NCBI RefSeq assembly: GCF_963976135.1
Contig: NZ_CAXBKN010000091.1
Coordinates: forward strand, 1 to 10,714
Length of the DNA: 10,714 nucleotides
DNA from: Maricaulis sp963976135
GTDB lineage: Bacteria; Pseudomonadota; Alphaproteobacteria; Caulobacterales; Maricaulaceae
Direction: 5' to 3'
Part shown: piece after piece, positions 1 to 6,242 of the stretch
Position numbering within the stretch: the stretch's first letter is position 1
How the letters are laid out: every line of letters begins with the position of its first letter
Made by a program: the position numbers and the translations under genes
The notes under the pieces: model-generated
Seen by the model: the letters and a program-made list of their open reading frames with translations, nothing else
Database searches by the model: none
Told to the model about the DNA's origin: nothing

Positions 1-252
1 GCCTTCTGGGCACCCTATGCAGCCAGCAAGGCCGGTCTCGACGCACTGGTCCAGTCCTGGGCCGACGAGCACAAGAACAACCCCTTGCGGATCAATCTGG
101 TCTATCCCGGCGCGGTGCGCACGGTGATGCGCGCCAAGGCCTTCCCGGGTGAAGACGCCAAGACATTGCCGGAACCGGCCACCCTGTGGCCCCTGATCGC
201 CGAGCTTGTCTCCGATGATTGCCGGCGCCACCGCGAAATCGTCAAGGCCTGA
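1..252 (+). CDS. SDR-family oxidoreductase, YciK-like (C-terminal fragment)
   Basis: Only the last 83 codons are present; the 5' part lies outside the window. The visible part starts just before the catalytic Y-A-A-S-K signature of short-chain dehydrogenases (Tyr at fragment residue 7 or so, Lys four residues later), followed by the helix beginning AGLDALVQSW. The segment after it, RINLVYPGAVRT followed by MRAKAFPGED, is the typical beta-strand and loop that closes the NAD(P) site through its PG dipeptide. The R-T-x-MRA-x-AFP pattern and the short tail resemble E. coli YciK-type SDRs more than FabG-type ones. The protein should be a soluble cytoplasmic NAD(P)-dependent oxidoreductase, and its substrate cannot be told from this fragment. 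The gene is convergent with der and ends in TGA at 250-252. Confidence 0.9.
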   Translation, partial: AFWAPYAASKAGLDALVQSWADEHKNNPLRINLVYPGAVRTVMRAKAFPGEDAKTLPEPATLWPLIAELVSDDCRRHREIVKA

Positions 253-257
253 GGCCG

Positions 258-277
258 GCCCGGGCCAAAGCCCGGGC
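258..277. terminator. GC-rich hairpin between convergent genes
   Basis: GCCCGGGC (258-265) and GCCCGGGC (270-277) form an 8-bp perfect stem with a CAAA loop, five bases after the stop of the dehydrogenase gene and about 23 bases past the der stop on the other strand. It is symmetric, so it could end transcription from both sides. No T-run follows on either strand, so it is not a classical intrinsic terminator. This is an inference from position and structure. Confidence 0.35.
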
Positions 278-300
278 GCTGCGCCTGATGCACCCCGGAC

Positions 301-1698
301 CTAGCGCTTCTTCGGGCCCGGCCCGCTGCCGCCGCGCTCATTGCCCGGCTCATTATCGACATAGGGATTCTTGCCGGCCTTGACGATCAGGCGGATCGGC
401 ACGCCCGGAAGATCAAATGCCGTGCGCAAACCATTGATCAAATAGCGCTTATAGCTATCGGGCAGATCGGCAGCGCGCGAACACATCAGCACGAAGGTCG
501 GCGGGCGCGATTTGGTCTGGGTCAGATAGCGCGGCTTGATCCGGCGTCCATTGACCGCTGGCGGCGGATGCCGCTCGATCATCTCATGCAGCCAGTCATT
601 GAGATCGCGGGTCTTGACCTTGGCGTCCCAATTGCGGTGCAGGATGGCCAGGGTCGGCATGATCTTGTCGAGGCCCTTGTTTTTCAGGGCCGAGATTGGC
701 AGGAGCGGCGCGCCCGACATTTGTGGCAGCAGCCGGTCGAATTCCTCGCGCACTTCCTTGAGATAGGCTTCGCGGTCAGGAACGAGGTCGAATTTTGAGA
801 TCGCCACGGCCACGGCACGGCCTTCCGAGAAGGCCATGTCGGCGAGCTGGAGATCCTGCTTTTCCAGGGGATGGCTGGCATCCATCAGCAACAGCACGAC
901 TTCGGAAAATTTGATCGCGCGCAGCGTGTCGGCGACGCTCATCCGCTCAAGCCGGTCGGAAACCTTGCCCTTCTTGCGCAGCCCTGCCGTGTCGTGCAGA
1001 CGCACACGGCGCCCGTCCCATAACCAGTCGACTGCAATGGCATCACGCGTGATACCGGCCTCAGGGCCGGTAATCAGGCGCTGTTCGCCGATCAGGCAGT
1101 TGATCAGGGTCGACTTGCCCGCATTCGGGCGGCCGATCACAGCGATCCGCAAGGGCGGCGAATCCGGCCGTGCCTTTGAACTCTTGTGAGGCTGCTCACC
1201 GATCGCATCCACGATCGCCTGATACAGCTCGCTCATTCCCTCGCCATGAGCGGCAGAGATCGCCACCGGCTCACCCAGCCCCAGGCTGTAGGAATCGAGC
1301 AGACCGGATTGTCCGGCCCGGCCTTCCGCCTTGTTGGCCAGCAGGATGACAGGCTTGCCCGCCTTGCGCATGACCTCGGCAAAGGTCTGGTCGAGCGGCA
1401 TGATACCGGCGCGCGCATCGATCAGCAGCAGACAGATATCCGCATCCTTGATCGCGATCTCGGTCTGGGCGCGCATCTCCGCCTCCAGACCTTCCTTTTT
1501 CTCGTCGTCATAGCCGGCGGTGTCGATCAGACGCAGGTCCATATCGCCGAGACGGCCCACGGCCTCACGGCGGTCGCGCGTGACGCCCGGCCGGTCATCG
1601 ACAATCGCCAGCGGCTTGCCCGCCAGGCGATTGAACAGCGTCGATTTTCCCACATTGGGCCGTCCAACGACGGCGATGCGGGGTATAAAATCAGTCAT
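301..1698 (-). CDS. der: Ribosome-associated double GTPase Der (EngA)
   Basis: Der is an essential GTPase with two tandem G domains and a KH-like domain, and it acts in maturation of the 50S ribosomal subunit. The 465 residues match the family's usual length. Domain 1 shows G1 GRPNVGKS (12-19), G3 DTAG (59-62), G4 NKAE (122-125) and G5 SAA (148-150). Domain 2 shows GRPNAGKS (189-196), DTAG (236-239), G4 SKFD (301-304) and SAL (336-338). The KH-like region runs from about 355 to 440, followed by a short basic Gly/Pro tail ending GPKKR. Both G4 motifs depart from NKxD: Glu replaces Asp in the first, and Ser replaces Asn in the second. The ATG at 1698 lies 11 bases after the stop of the PQQ-propeller gene, so the two are surely co-transcribed. 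A strong Shine-Dalgarno is not evident, which fits translational coupling. Confidence 0.98.
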   Translation of the reverse strand: MTDFIPRIAVVGRPNVGKSTLFNRLAGKPLAIVDDRPGVTRDRREAVGRLGDMDLRLIDTAGYDDEKKEGLEAEMRAQTEIAIKDADICLLLIDARAGIMPLDQTFAEVMRKAGKPVILLANKAEGRAGQSGLLDSYSLGLGEPVAISAAHGEGMSELYQAIVDAIGEQPHKSSKARPDSPPLRIAVIGRPNAGKSTLINCLIGEQRLITGPEAGITRDAIAVDWLWDGRRVRLHDTAGLRKKGKVSDRLERMSVADTLRAIKFSEVVLLLMDASHPLEKQDLQLADMAFSEGRAVAVAISKFDLVPDREAYLKEVREEFDRLLPQMSGAPLLPISALKNKGLDKIMPTLAILHRNWDAKVKTRDLNDWLHEMIERHPPPAVNGRRIKPRYLTQTKSRPPTFVLMCSRAADLPDSYKRYLINGLRTAFDLPGVPIRLIVKAGKNPYVDNEPGNERGGSGPGPKKR

Positions 1699-1709
1699 GG
1701 ATTTTTGGC

Positions 1710-3077
1710 CTATCGAAGCGCGAGCAAGCGCGCCTCATCGGTAACCACATAAACAGTCTCATTGGCAATCACCGGTGCCACAAAGACAGGCTGGCCAAGC
1801 GAGAACTGACGGATGATTTCGCCATCATAGGCATTGACGAGAACGCCATCGCCATCGCTGGACGCGAGGAAGACCCGGCCGCCAGCCAACACCGGGCCGG
1901 CCCAGGCAATACGGTTTTTGCGACGGTTGGGATTCTCGAACAGCTCGAGCTGGGTGATCCAGTGAACCACGCCGGTATTGCGGTTGAGGCAAACCAGTTC
2001 GGCTTCGCTGGTGGTGAGGTAGAGAAAATCGCCTGCGACCCAGGGTGTGTGCAGACCGCCAGCCGGCTGTGTCCACAGCCGTTCACCGCTGCGCAGCTCG
2101 ATCGCTACCAGCGTGCCTGAATGGCTCATCGCATACACCGTGCCGTCCAGAATGACCGGGCTGCCGGCGACATCATTGATTTCCGACATGGCCGTCAGGC
2201 CAGCGCCGCGTGTGAGACTGTCGGACCAGACCGGATTGCCGTTCTGGACGCGCAGGGCCACCAGCTCACCGGAGGCAAAGGGCGCCACGACGATATCGCC
2301 GAGTACAGCCGGGCTTGGGCCGGTCAACAGGCGGGCCGTTTCGACAATACCCTGATAGGCCCACAGGACTGATCCGGTCGCGGCATCGAGCGCCAGCAAT
2401 TCATTATCATCGCTGGTGACGAAGACGCGGCCATCGGCCACGGTCGGTGCCCCATGGAAGGGCACGAGCGTCTCGGTACGCCAGACTTCCGCGCCAGTCG
2501 ACGCATCAAGCGCGACGAAGAAATTGAACCCGGTATGCGCGTAAATCCGATCAGAATCATAGGCCAGGCCCGAGCCGAACGACATGCGGTCATGGCGATT
2601 GGGTGCCGCGAGACGAGCGGACCAGATCTCGCGCCCGGTCTCGGCGTCGAGGGCCGAGATACGGCCCGTGGCGTCACCGGCGAAAATATGGCCGTTGGCG
2701 ATCACCGGGCGCGCATTGAGCCGGCGGTCATTATTGGAACCCTGGCCGATGGACTGACGCCAGGCGACCGCAAGATTGCCGCTTGCCTGGGTGTGCTGCA
2801 CCGCATGGGTCGGATAACCGCCCGGCTGCGGCCAGACCGTATTGACGTAGGCTGGCGGCAGGGTGACTGCCGGCGTTTCCGTATCGGTGCCGATCTGCAG
2901 CCTTTGTTCAAAGCTGAGAATGGACACGCGGCCATCAGTCGGCGCGGTGTCGCTGTTTTCGTCATCGCCCGAGAGGAAATCAAAGGTGTTCAACGGATTG
3001 GGTACCGAGGAGCAGGCCGCAAGCGGCGCCAGCACGAGGGCCAGGGCGGCGATACGCAAACGTTTCAAATCAATCAT
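1710..3077 (-). CDS. bamB: BamB-like PQQ beta-propeller lipoprotein
   Basis: BamB is an outer-membrane lipoprotein of the BAM complex, which inserts beta-barrel proteins. This 455-residue protein has a lipoprotein signal: a KRLR n-region, a hydrophobic core and the lipobox LAAC with Cys22. Residues 23 to about 90 form an acidic, low-complexity linker, after which come at least seven propeller repeats of the form ALDAxTGxxxW (for example near 142-152, 189-199, 229-239, 275-284, 326-335 and 364-373). E. coli BamB has about 390 residues, so the linker is an extension. I chose the ATG at 3077 because it places the signal peptide at the N-terminus; a start 16 codons upstream would bury it. The start overlaps the 3' end of the preceding gene by 8 bases, so translation is probably coupled. 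A general PQQ-repeat lipoprotein is the alternative, but its place before der supports BamB. Confidence 0.85.
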   Translation of the reverse strand: MIDLKRLRIAALALVLAPLAACSSVPNPLNTFDFLSGDDENSDTAPTDGRVSILSFEQRLQIGTDTETPAVTLPPAYVNTVWPQPGGYPTHAVQHTQASGNLAVAWRQSIGQGSNNDRRLNARPVIANGHIFAGDATGRISALDAETGREIWSARLAAPNRHDRMSFGSGLAYDSDRIYAHTGFNFFVALDASTGAEVWRTETLVPFHGAPTVADGRVFVTSDDNELLALDAATGSVLWAYQGIVETARLLTGPSPAVLGDIVVAPFASGELVALRVQNGNPVWSDSLTRGAGLTAMSEINDVAGSPVILDGTVYAMSHSGTLVAIELRSGERLWTQPAGGLHTPWVAGDFLYLTTSEAELVCLNRNTGVVHWITQLELFENPNRRKNRIAWAGPVLAGGRVFLASSDGDGVLVNAYDGEIIRQFSLGQPVFVAPVIANETVYVVTDEARLLALR

Positions 3078-3825
3078 CGCCCGAATCCCCGGCGCTAGCT
3101 TGTTCAGTCTCAGGTGCAGCCTCACCGCCCGTGGCCGTCCCGGCCGACGCAGGCGCCGGCATGTCGGCCTCGGCAGGTTCGCGCTCGGCGGCGATCAGCG
3201 CCAGACCTTCCAGCGCTCGCCGTGCCACGCCCTGAGGGGCATCGAAACTGGTCGAGAGAAACTGGTATTCGCGCTGTGCCCGGTCCACGTCGCCAGCCCG
3301 CAGTGCTGCGACCGCAATCGCCTCACGCGCCAGATGGCGGTAGGGCGAGCTTGCCGTGGTAAGCGGTGCCAGACGGATTTCGACATCGCTGAAGCTCAGC
3401 GTATCCCACAGGGCCCAGACGGCCTTGAGACTGGCGAGATCACGGATCAGCGGCTCGGCACTGCGCGAGGCGGCCTGCTCGTAGAGGGCCGCAGCAGCGA
3501 CGTTATCGCCCGCCTCCAGCGCCATGGCGGCGCGCTGGACCAGCGCGAGGGTCACATAGGAGGCGGTCCCGGTTTCGGCCAGCGCATCGAAACTGGCCTC
3601 GGCCTGGGCCGCACGCCCGGCATCCATGGCATTGAGCGCCACCTGATAGGCATCGGAGGATTGTTCGCGCGTTGAGGTCTGCCACGCTTGCCAGCCCTGA
3701 TAGCCAGCGGTTCCAACGATGATCGCAGCGGCAATACCGAGCACGAGCGGGCCATATTGGCGCGCCAGGTCCTGGTATTTGTCTCTGCGAAGTTCCTCGT
3801 CAACTTCTTCGAAAATATCGACCAC
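3070..3825 (-). CDS. YfgM-like membrane-anchored TPR protein
   Basis: This 251-residue protein has a charged cytoplasmic N-terminus (VDIFEEVDEELRRDK), one transmembrane helix at about 25-47, and an Ala-rich helical region (about 55-210) that reads as degenerate TPR repeats. A low-complexity tail rich in Ala, Glu and Gly follows. This is the layout of YfgM, an ancillary SecYEG subunit that works with periplasmic chaperones; the exact role in Alphaproteobacteria is an inference. Translation must begin at GTG 3825-3823: no ATG lies in frame before an upstream TAA at 3844-3846. The conserved VDIFEEV start agrees, and GGAG sits 10 bases upstream. The gene heads the yfgM-bamB-der operon and its stop overlaps the bamB start. 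A putative promoter is at 3865-3893. Confidence 0.8.
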   Translation of the reverse strand: MVDIFEEVDEELRRDKYQDLARQYGPLVLGIAAAIIVGTAGYQGWQAWQTSTREQSSDAYQVALNAMDAGRAAQAEASFDALAETGTASYVTLALVQRAAMALEAGDNVAAAALYEQAASRSAEPLIRDLASLKAVWALWDTLSFSDVEIRLAPLTTASSPYRHLAREAIAVAALRAGDVDRAQREYQFLSTSFDAPQGVARRALEGLALIAAEREPAEADMPAPASAGTATGGEAAPETEQASAGDSGDD

Positions 3826-3864
3826 GTCGAAGCGGCTCCATGCTTATGGGATAATATGCGCGCG

Positions 3865-3893
3865 ACCCTAGCGCCCGCGCGCCCAAGCGGCAA
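3865..3893 (-). promoter_or_regulatory. Candidate promoter of the yfgM-bamB-der operon
   Basis: Reading leftward, TTGCCG (3893-3888) and TAGGGT (3870-3865) are separated by exactly 17 bases, a good housekeeping sigma spacing. Transcription would begin near 3858 and leave a leader of about 33 bases before the GTG. A second AT-rich hexamer, TATTAT (3856-3851), lies just downstream but has no matching -35. This is judged by eye. Confidence 0.45.
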
Positions 3894-3899
3894 CAGACC

Positions 3900-4727
3900 T
3901 CAACCGTCAAGACGCGTCAGCGTGTAGACCTCGGCGCCGGATGGAAAGCTGCGATCCCGCACCTCGCTGGCATAGCGTGCGACAGCGGCGGCGGTGCGTT
4001 CAGCCATATTGTCATAGCGCTTGACGAATTTCGGCGTCCAATCGAACACGCCCAGCATGTCCTGGGTCACCAGAATCTGTCCGTCGCAATGGCCCGACGC
4101 GCCGATACCAATGGTGGGCACCTTGACGGTCTCGGTGATCTCGCGCGCCAATTCCTCATCGACCCCCTCGATCACAATGGCGAAGGCACCCGCTTTTTCG
4201 GCGATGACCGCCTCGTCGATGACGCGGGCGCGCTCGGCACCGGTCTTGCCCTTGGCCTTGAACCCGCCCTCCGCCAGCGCCGCCTGCGGCCGCAAGCCGA
4301 CATGACCAATCACAGGGATGGAACGCTGCGCCATGAACTCGATCGTCTCGCCGGCATAAGTGCCGCTCTCGATCTTGATCGCCTGGCAGCCTGTCTCCCG
4401 CATGATCCGCGCGGCATTCTCGAACGCTTGCTGCGGAGATTTTTCATAGCTGCCAAAGGGCATGTCGACGGCAACCATCGCCCGGTGAGCCCCCCGCATC
4501 ACCGCCTGGCCATGCAGAATCATCATTTCGAGCGTCACGCCGATCGTGCTCGCCAGGCCGTGGACAACCATGCCGACACTGTCACCGACCAGCAGCAGGT
4601 CGCAATGCGGGTCGAGCAGGCGGGCCATCGGCGCATCATAGGCGGTCAGACAGACGAGGGGATCGCCGCCCTTGCGGGCACGGATTTCGGCAGCGGTGAC
4701 GCGGCGGGTCTGGGTCTGGGCAGACAT
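3900..4727 (-). CDS. panB: 3-methyl-2-oxobutanoate hydroxymethyltransferase
   Basis: PanB transfers a hydroxymethyl group from 5,10-methylenetetrahydrofolate to alpha-ketoisovalerate to make ketopantoate, the first committed step of pantothenate and CoA synthesis, in the cytoplasm. The 275 residues compare with 264 in E. coli. Family landmarks are present in order: CLTAYDAPMA (26-35), LLVGDSVG (45-52) with the metal-binding Asp49, VDMPFGSYE (87-95) with Asp88, KIES (118-121) with Glu120, GHVGLRPQ (141-148), IEGV (186-189) with the probable general base Glu187, and PTIGIGASGHCDGQILV (204-220). The ATG at 4727 has a purine-rich AGAGAGG about ten bases upstream. No panC or panD is adjacent, although panB and panC are often paired. 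panB is likely its own transcription unit, with a candidate promoter at 4761-4787 and the next gene's promoter starting just past its stop. Confidence 0.98.
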   Translation of the reverse strand: MSAQTQTRRVTAAEIRARKGGDPLVCLTAYDAPMARLLDPHCDLLLVGDSVGMVVHGLASTIGVTLEMMILHGQAVMRGAHRAMVAVDMPFGSYEKSPQQAFENAARIMRETGCQAIKIESGTYAGETIEFMAQRSIPVIGHVGLRPQAALAEGGFKAKGKTGAERARVIDEAVIAEKAGAFAIVIEGVDEELAREITETVKVPTIGIGASGHCDGQILVTQDMLGVFDWTPKFVKRYDNMAERTAAAVARYASEVRDRSFPSGAEVYTLTRLDG

Positions 4728-4760
4728 GGAAAAACGGCCTCTCTCTGGCAGGATGTCCGG

Positions 4761-4787
4761 AGCCTAGCGCACGATGCTGCAGTGCAA
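4761..4787 (-). promoter_or_regulatory. Candidate panB promoter
   Basis: Leftward, TTGCAC (4787-4782) or the overlapping TTTGCA (4788-4783) is followed after 15 or 16 bases by TAGGCT (4766-4761), inside GCGCTAGGCT. The expected transcript start is near 4754, about 27 bases ahead of the panB ATG. The -10 resembles those proposed ahead of the yfgM-like gene and the gene at 9915. The 159-base gap between the panB start and the stop at 4887 shows nothing else that I can name, and no clear terminator. Confidence 0.45.
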
Positions 4788-4886
4788 AAGCCCGGGAGAG
4801 AGTCTTTGATTGCGAGCCCAATGCCGGGTCCTCCATGGCCGCATTTGCGAACCACAAAACCGGATCCCACCTCTGCTGGAAGAGCT

Positions 4887-5228
4887 CTAGGCCAGCCGTC
4901 GCGGCAGTATCAGCGCCACCATCCCCAGCGCCACAGCCATGGCTAGCGCCGCCAGGCTTTCCGGTGACATCAGGAAAGCAAAGTTCGCGATCAACCCGTC
5001 GGCCGGCAGCTGAACCTGGGTGAATACGCCCTCCAGCTGGGTTCCGGCAATCGCCGAACCGATCGAACCGGCCCCACCAAGCATCAGCGCGCGCTTGCGA
5101 TCAGGATGCGAGAGCCGGGCCACGACCTTGGCAGCGAAGGCATCGGCCTCGGCTGCTTCATTCAAAGGCTCTGCAGCCTCCGCAAAGGCGGCCTTGAGCC
5201 GTTGGTCAAAGGCATCATTCATGGTCAT
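4887..5228 (-). CDS. Putative membrane anti-sigma factor (copy A)
   Basis: This 113-residue protein is of no family I can name with certainty. Its start overlaps the sigma-factor stop in an ATGA (5228-5225), so the two are translated together. The N-terminal 45 residues are charged and helical (FDQRLKAAFAEA, then EADAFAAKVVARLSHPDRKR), as in the cytoplasmic sigma-binding part of many alphaproteobacterial anti-sigma factors. A Gly/Ala segment (about 48-62) and a clear hydrophobic helix (about 91-109) ending in PRRLA follow. There is no cysteine, hence no zinc-binding HxxxCxxC motif. The gene is the third member of a cassette duplicated at 6878-8140; the copy B counterpart shares the LKAxF start and the overall layout. 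The anti-sigma role is inferred from position and architecture. An ATG two codons downstream is an alternative start. Confidence 0.65.
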   Translation of the reverse strand: MTMNDAFDQRLKAAFAEAAEPLNEAAEADAFAAKVVARLSHPDRKRALMLGGAGSIGSAIAGTQLEGVFTQVQLPADGLIANFAFLMSPESLAALAMAVALGMVALILPRRLA

Positions 5229-5767
5229 GACGCGATTACCTCCGCTTCCGCAAAATAGGCCTGCAATTTGGCACGCCCGCGATTGACGTGCGACTTGATG
5301 GTCCCCAGCGGCATGCCGGTCGCCTCAGCGGCTTCCGAATGCGACATGCCGCAAGAATAACACATCACCACCGCCACTCGCTCTTCTTCCTTCAATGTGG
5401 TGAGGGCGCGGTCGAGATCAACCACATTGCCCATATCCCGGGGCGCCTCACTGTCTTCCATTCCGCTGCCGAAACGCTCCATCGCCCTGTCTGTCGATTT
5501 GCGCTTGCGCGCCGATTTGAGGAATTCCGTGTAAGCGATCGAGCACAGCCAGGATTTGAATGTGCCGGTACCCAGGAAACTGCCAATTTTCTCGAAGGCC
5601 CGGATGAATGTGTCCTGGGCGAGATCATCGGCAAGGGCGTGATTGCGACACATGCGATGCAGCATTCCGCGCACCACGCCCTGATGGCGCCGGACCAGTT
5701 CTCCGAAGGCGGCGACGTTTTTCGTCGCCATCACCAGAGCTGTCAGTTCCTCGTCCGACGCCTTCAT
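5225..5767 (-). CDS. ECF-type RNA polymerase sigma factor (copy A)
   Basis: This 180-residue sigma-70 family protein has only regions 2 and 4, the mark of extracytoplasmic-function sigma factors. Region 2 (about 20-92) contains DDLAQDTFIRAFEKIGSF (47-64), the core-binding and -10-recognition helices, and the SWLCSIA segment. A charged linker (about 93-118) leads to region 4 (about 120-170), where the helix-turn-helix MPLGTIKSHVNRGRAKL reads the -35 element. I chose the ATG at 5767 because AGGG lies about nine bases upstream; a TTG two codons earlier is less likely. The gene starts 11 bases after the DUF6249-like stop and overlaps the putative anti-sigma gene by four bases. Copy B at 7188-7727 is of nearly the same length and shares the DDLAQ-[DE]-TF and PLGT-[IV]-KSHV-x-RGRA signatures. 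Confidence 0.92.
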   Translation of the reverse strand: MKASDEELTALVMATKNVAAFGELVRRHQGVVRGMLHRMCRNHALADDLAQDTFIRAFEKIGSFLGTGTFKSWLCSIAYTEFLKSARKRKSTDRAMERFGSGMEDSEAPRDMGNVVDLDRALTTLKEEERVAVVMCYSCGMSHSEAAEATGMPLGTIKSHVNRGRAKLQAYFAEAEVIAS

Positions 5768-5778
5768 CCCCAAAGTCC

Positions 5779-6162
5779 CTACTCAGCGTCTTTTTTGGAA
5801 CCGAACAATCCGAAGCCCATCAGGACCAGGCCGATGAAGCCCGGGAAGGCCGCGATACCGGTCATCACGGTAAAGGCTTCCTGCGCATCGTCGTCAACGC
5901 CCGAAATCGTATAGCCGAGAACGATAAAGGCGACGGCGACAGCCAGCAGGATGGCGCCGGATTTGAGGTCGCCATTGCTGTCCTTGCGCGGCATGCCCAG
6001 GGCCCGGACCAGTTCCGGCGTCACCTGCTGGCCGGCACGGATGGCCTCTTCGACCGTGCTCAGAGCGGCTTTGCGTTTCTGGGTTCCGCCATTGATAGCA
6101 ATGAAAACAATGGCAACCACCATCGCAAACATGCCCAGCGGGACCATGATTTCTACACCCAT
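5779..6162 (-). CDS. DUF6249-like three-helix membrane protein (copy A)
   Basis: This protein of 127 residues has one N-terminal transmembrane helix (about 6-24), a basic/acidic soluble loop (27-67) and two more helices (about 68-87 and 99-120), ending in a charged FGSKKDAE tail. The loop motif AGQQVTPELVRALGMP (43-58) resembles proteins annotated as DUF6249 found beside sigma factors in Alphaproteobacteria. Its function is unknown. The start is set at 6162 because GGAGG (6172-6168) ends five bases upstream; an ATG four codons earlier overlaps that Shine-Dalgarno and has none of its own. It heads the copy A cassette. Copy B (7727-8140) has the same topology and loop motif, so the two are probably paralogues that sense or tune the system at the inner membrane, which is an inference. 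Confidence 0.75.
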   Translation of the reverse strand: MGVEIMVPLGMFAMVVAIVFIAINGGTQKRKAALSTVEEAIRAGQQVTPELVRALGMPRKDSNGDLKSGAILLAVAVAFIVLGYTISGVDDDAQEAFTVMTGIAAFPGFIGLVLMGFGLFGSKKDAE

Positions 6163-6167
6163 ATCAA

Positions 6168-6172
6168 CCTCC
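6168..6172 (-). promoter_or_regulatory. Ribosome binding site deciding the start at 6162
   Basis: A perfect GGAGG lies five bases ahead of the ATG at 6162-6160. It overlaps another in-frame ATG (6174-6172), which therefore cannot be served by it, and this favours the shorter 127-residue product. Confidence 0.7.
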
Positions 6173-6196
6173 ATAACCGGGCAGCACCACGCCGCC

Positions 6197-6210
6197 TCTT
6201 ATCGATAAGA
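6197..6210. repeat. 14-bp perfect palindrome upstream of cassette A
   Basis: TCTTATCGATAAGA is a perfect dyad 35-48 bases upstream of the copy A start codon, between the nnrU-like gene and the cassette. Its AT-rich composition stands out in this GC-rich DNA. It may be an operator for a dimeric regulator. I do not recognise it as a known site. Confidence 0.4.
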
Positions 6211-6229
6211 TGCATCCCGACCCGCAAAC

Positions 6230-6237
6230 GGATGCAG
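6230..6237 (-). promoter_or_regulatory. CTGCATCC element upstream of cassette A
   Basis: CTGCATCC (leftward strand) lies 68 bases upstream of the cassette A ATG. The same octamer occurs 65 bases upstream of the cassette B ATG, and in a scan by eye I saw no other copy in the window. It could be a -35-like recognition element of the cassette's own sigma factor: seventeen bases after CATCC the sequence reads CATC here and CGAC in copy B. This is an inference drawn after the fact. Confidence 0.3.
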
Positions 6238-6242
6238 AGGCA

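Noticed and set aside
2454..3098. Rightward open frame opposite bamB (214 codons)
   Set aside because: It is antisense to a gene with clear propeller repeats and a lipoprotein signal, and shows no motif of its own.
3078..3125. Longer start for the BamB-like lipoprotein
   Set aside because: It would put 16 charged residues before the lipoprotein signal and destroy its function as a signal peptide.
3826..3893. Possible truncation or frameshift at the start of the YfgM-like gene because no ATG is present
   Set aside because: The GTG at 3825 gives the expected family start, has a Shine-Dalgarno at a workable distance, and leaves a complete N-terminus and membrane helix.
4089..4946. Long rightward open frame opposite panB (285 codons)
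   Set aside because: It lies antisense to a certain panB gene, its product is Arg/His-rich without recognisable motifs, and it has no convincing ribosome binding site. Such frames are usual in GC-rich DNA.
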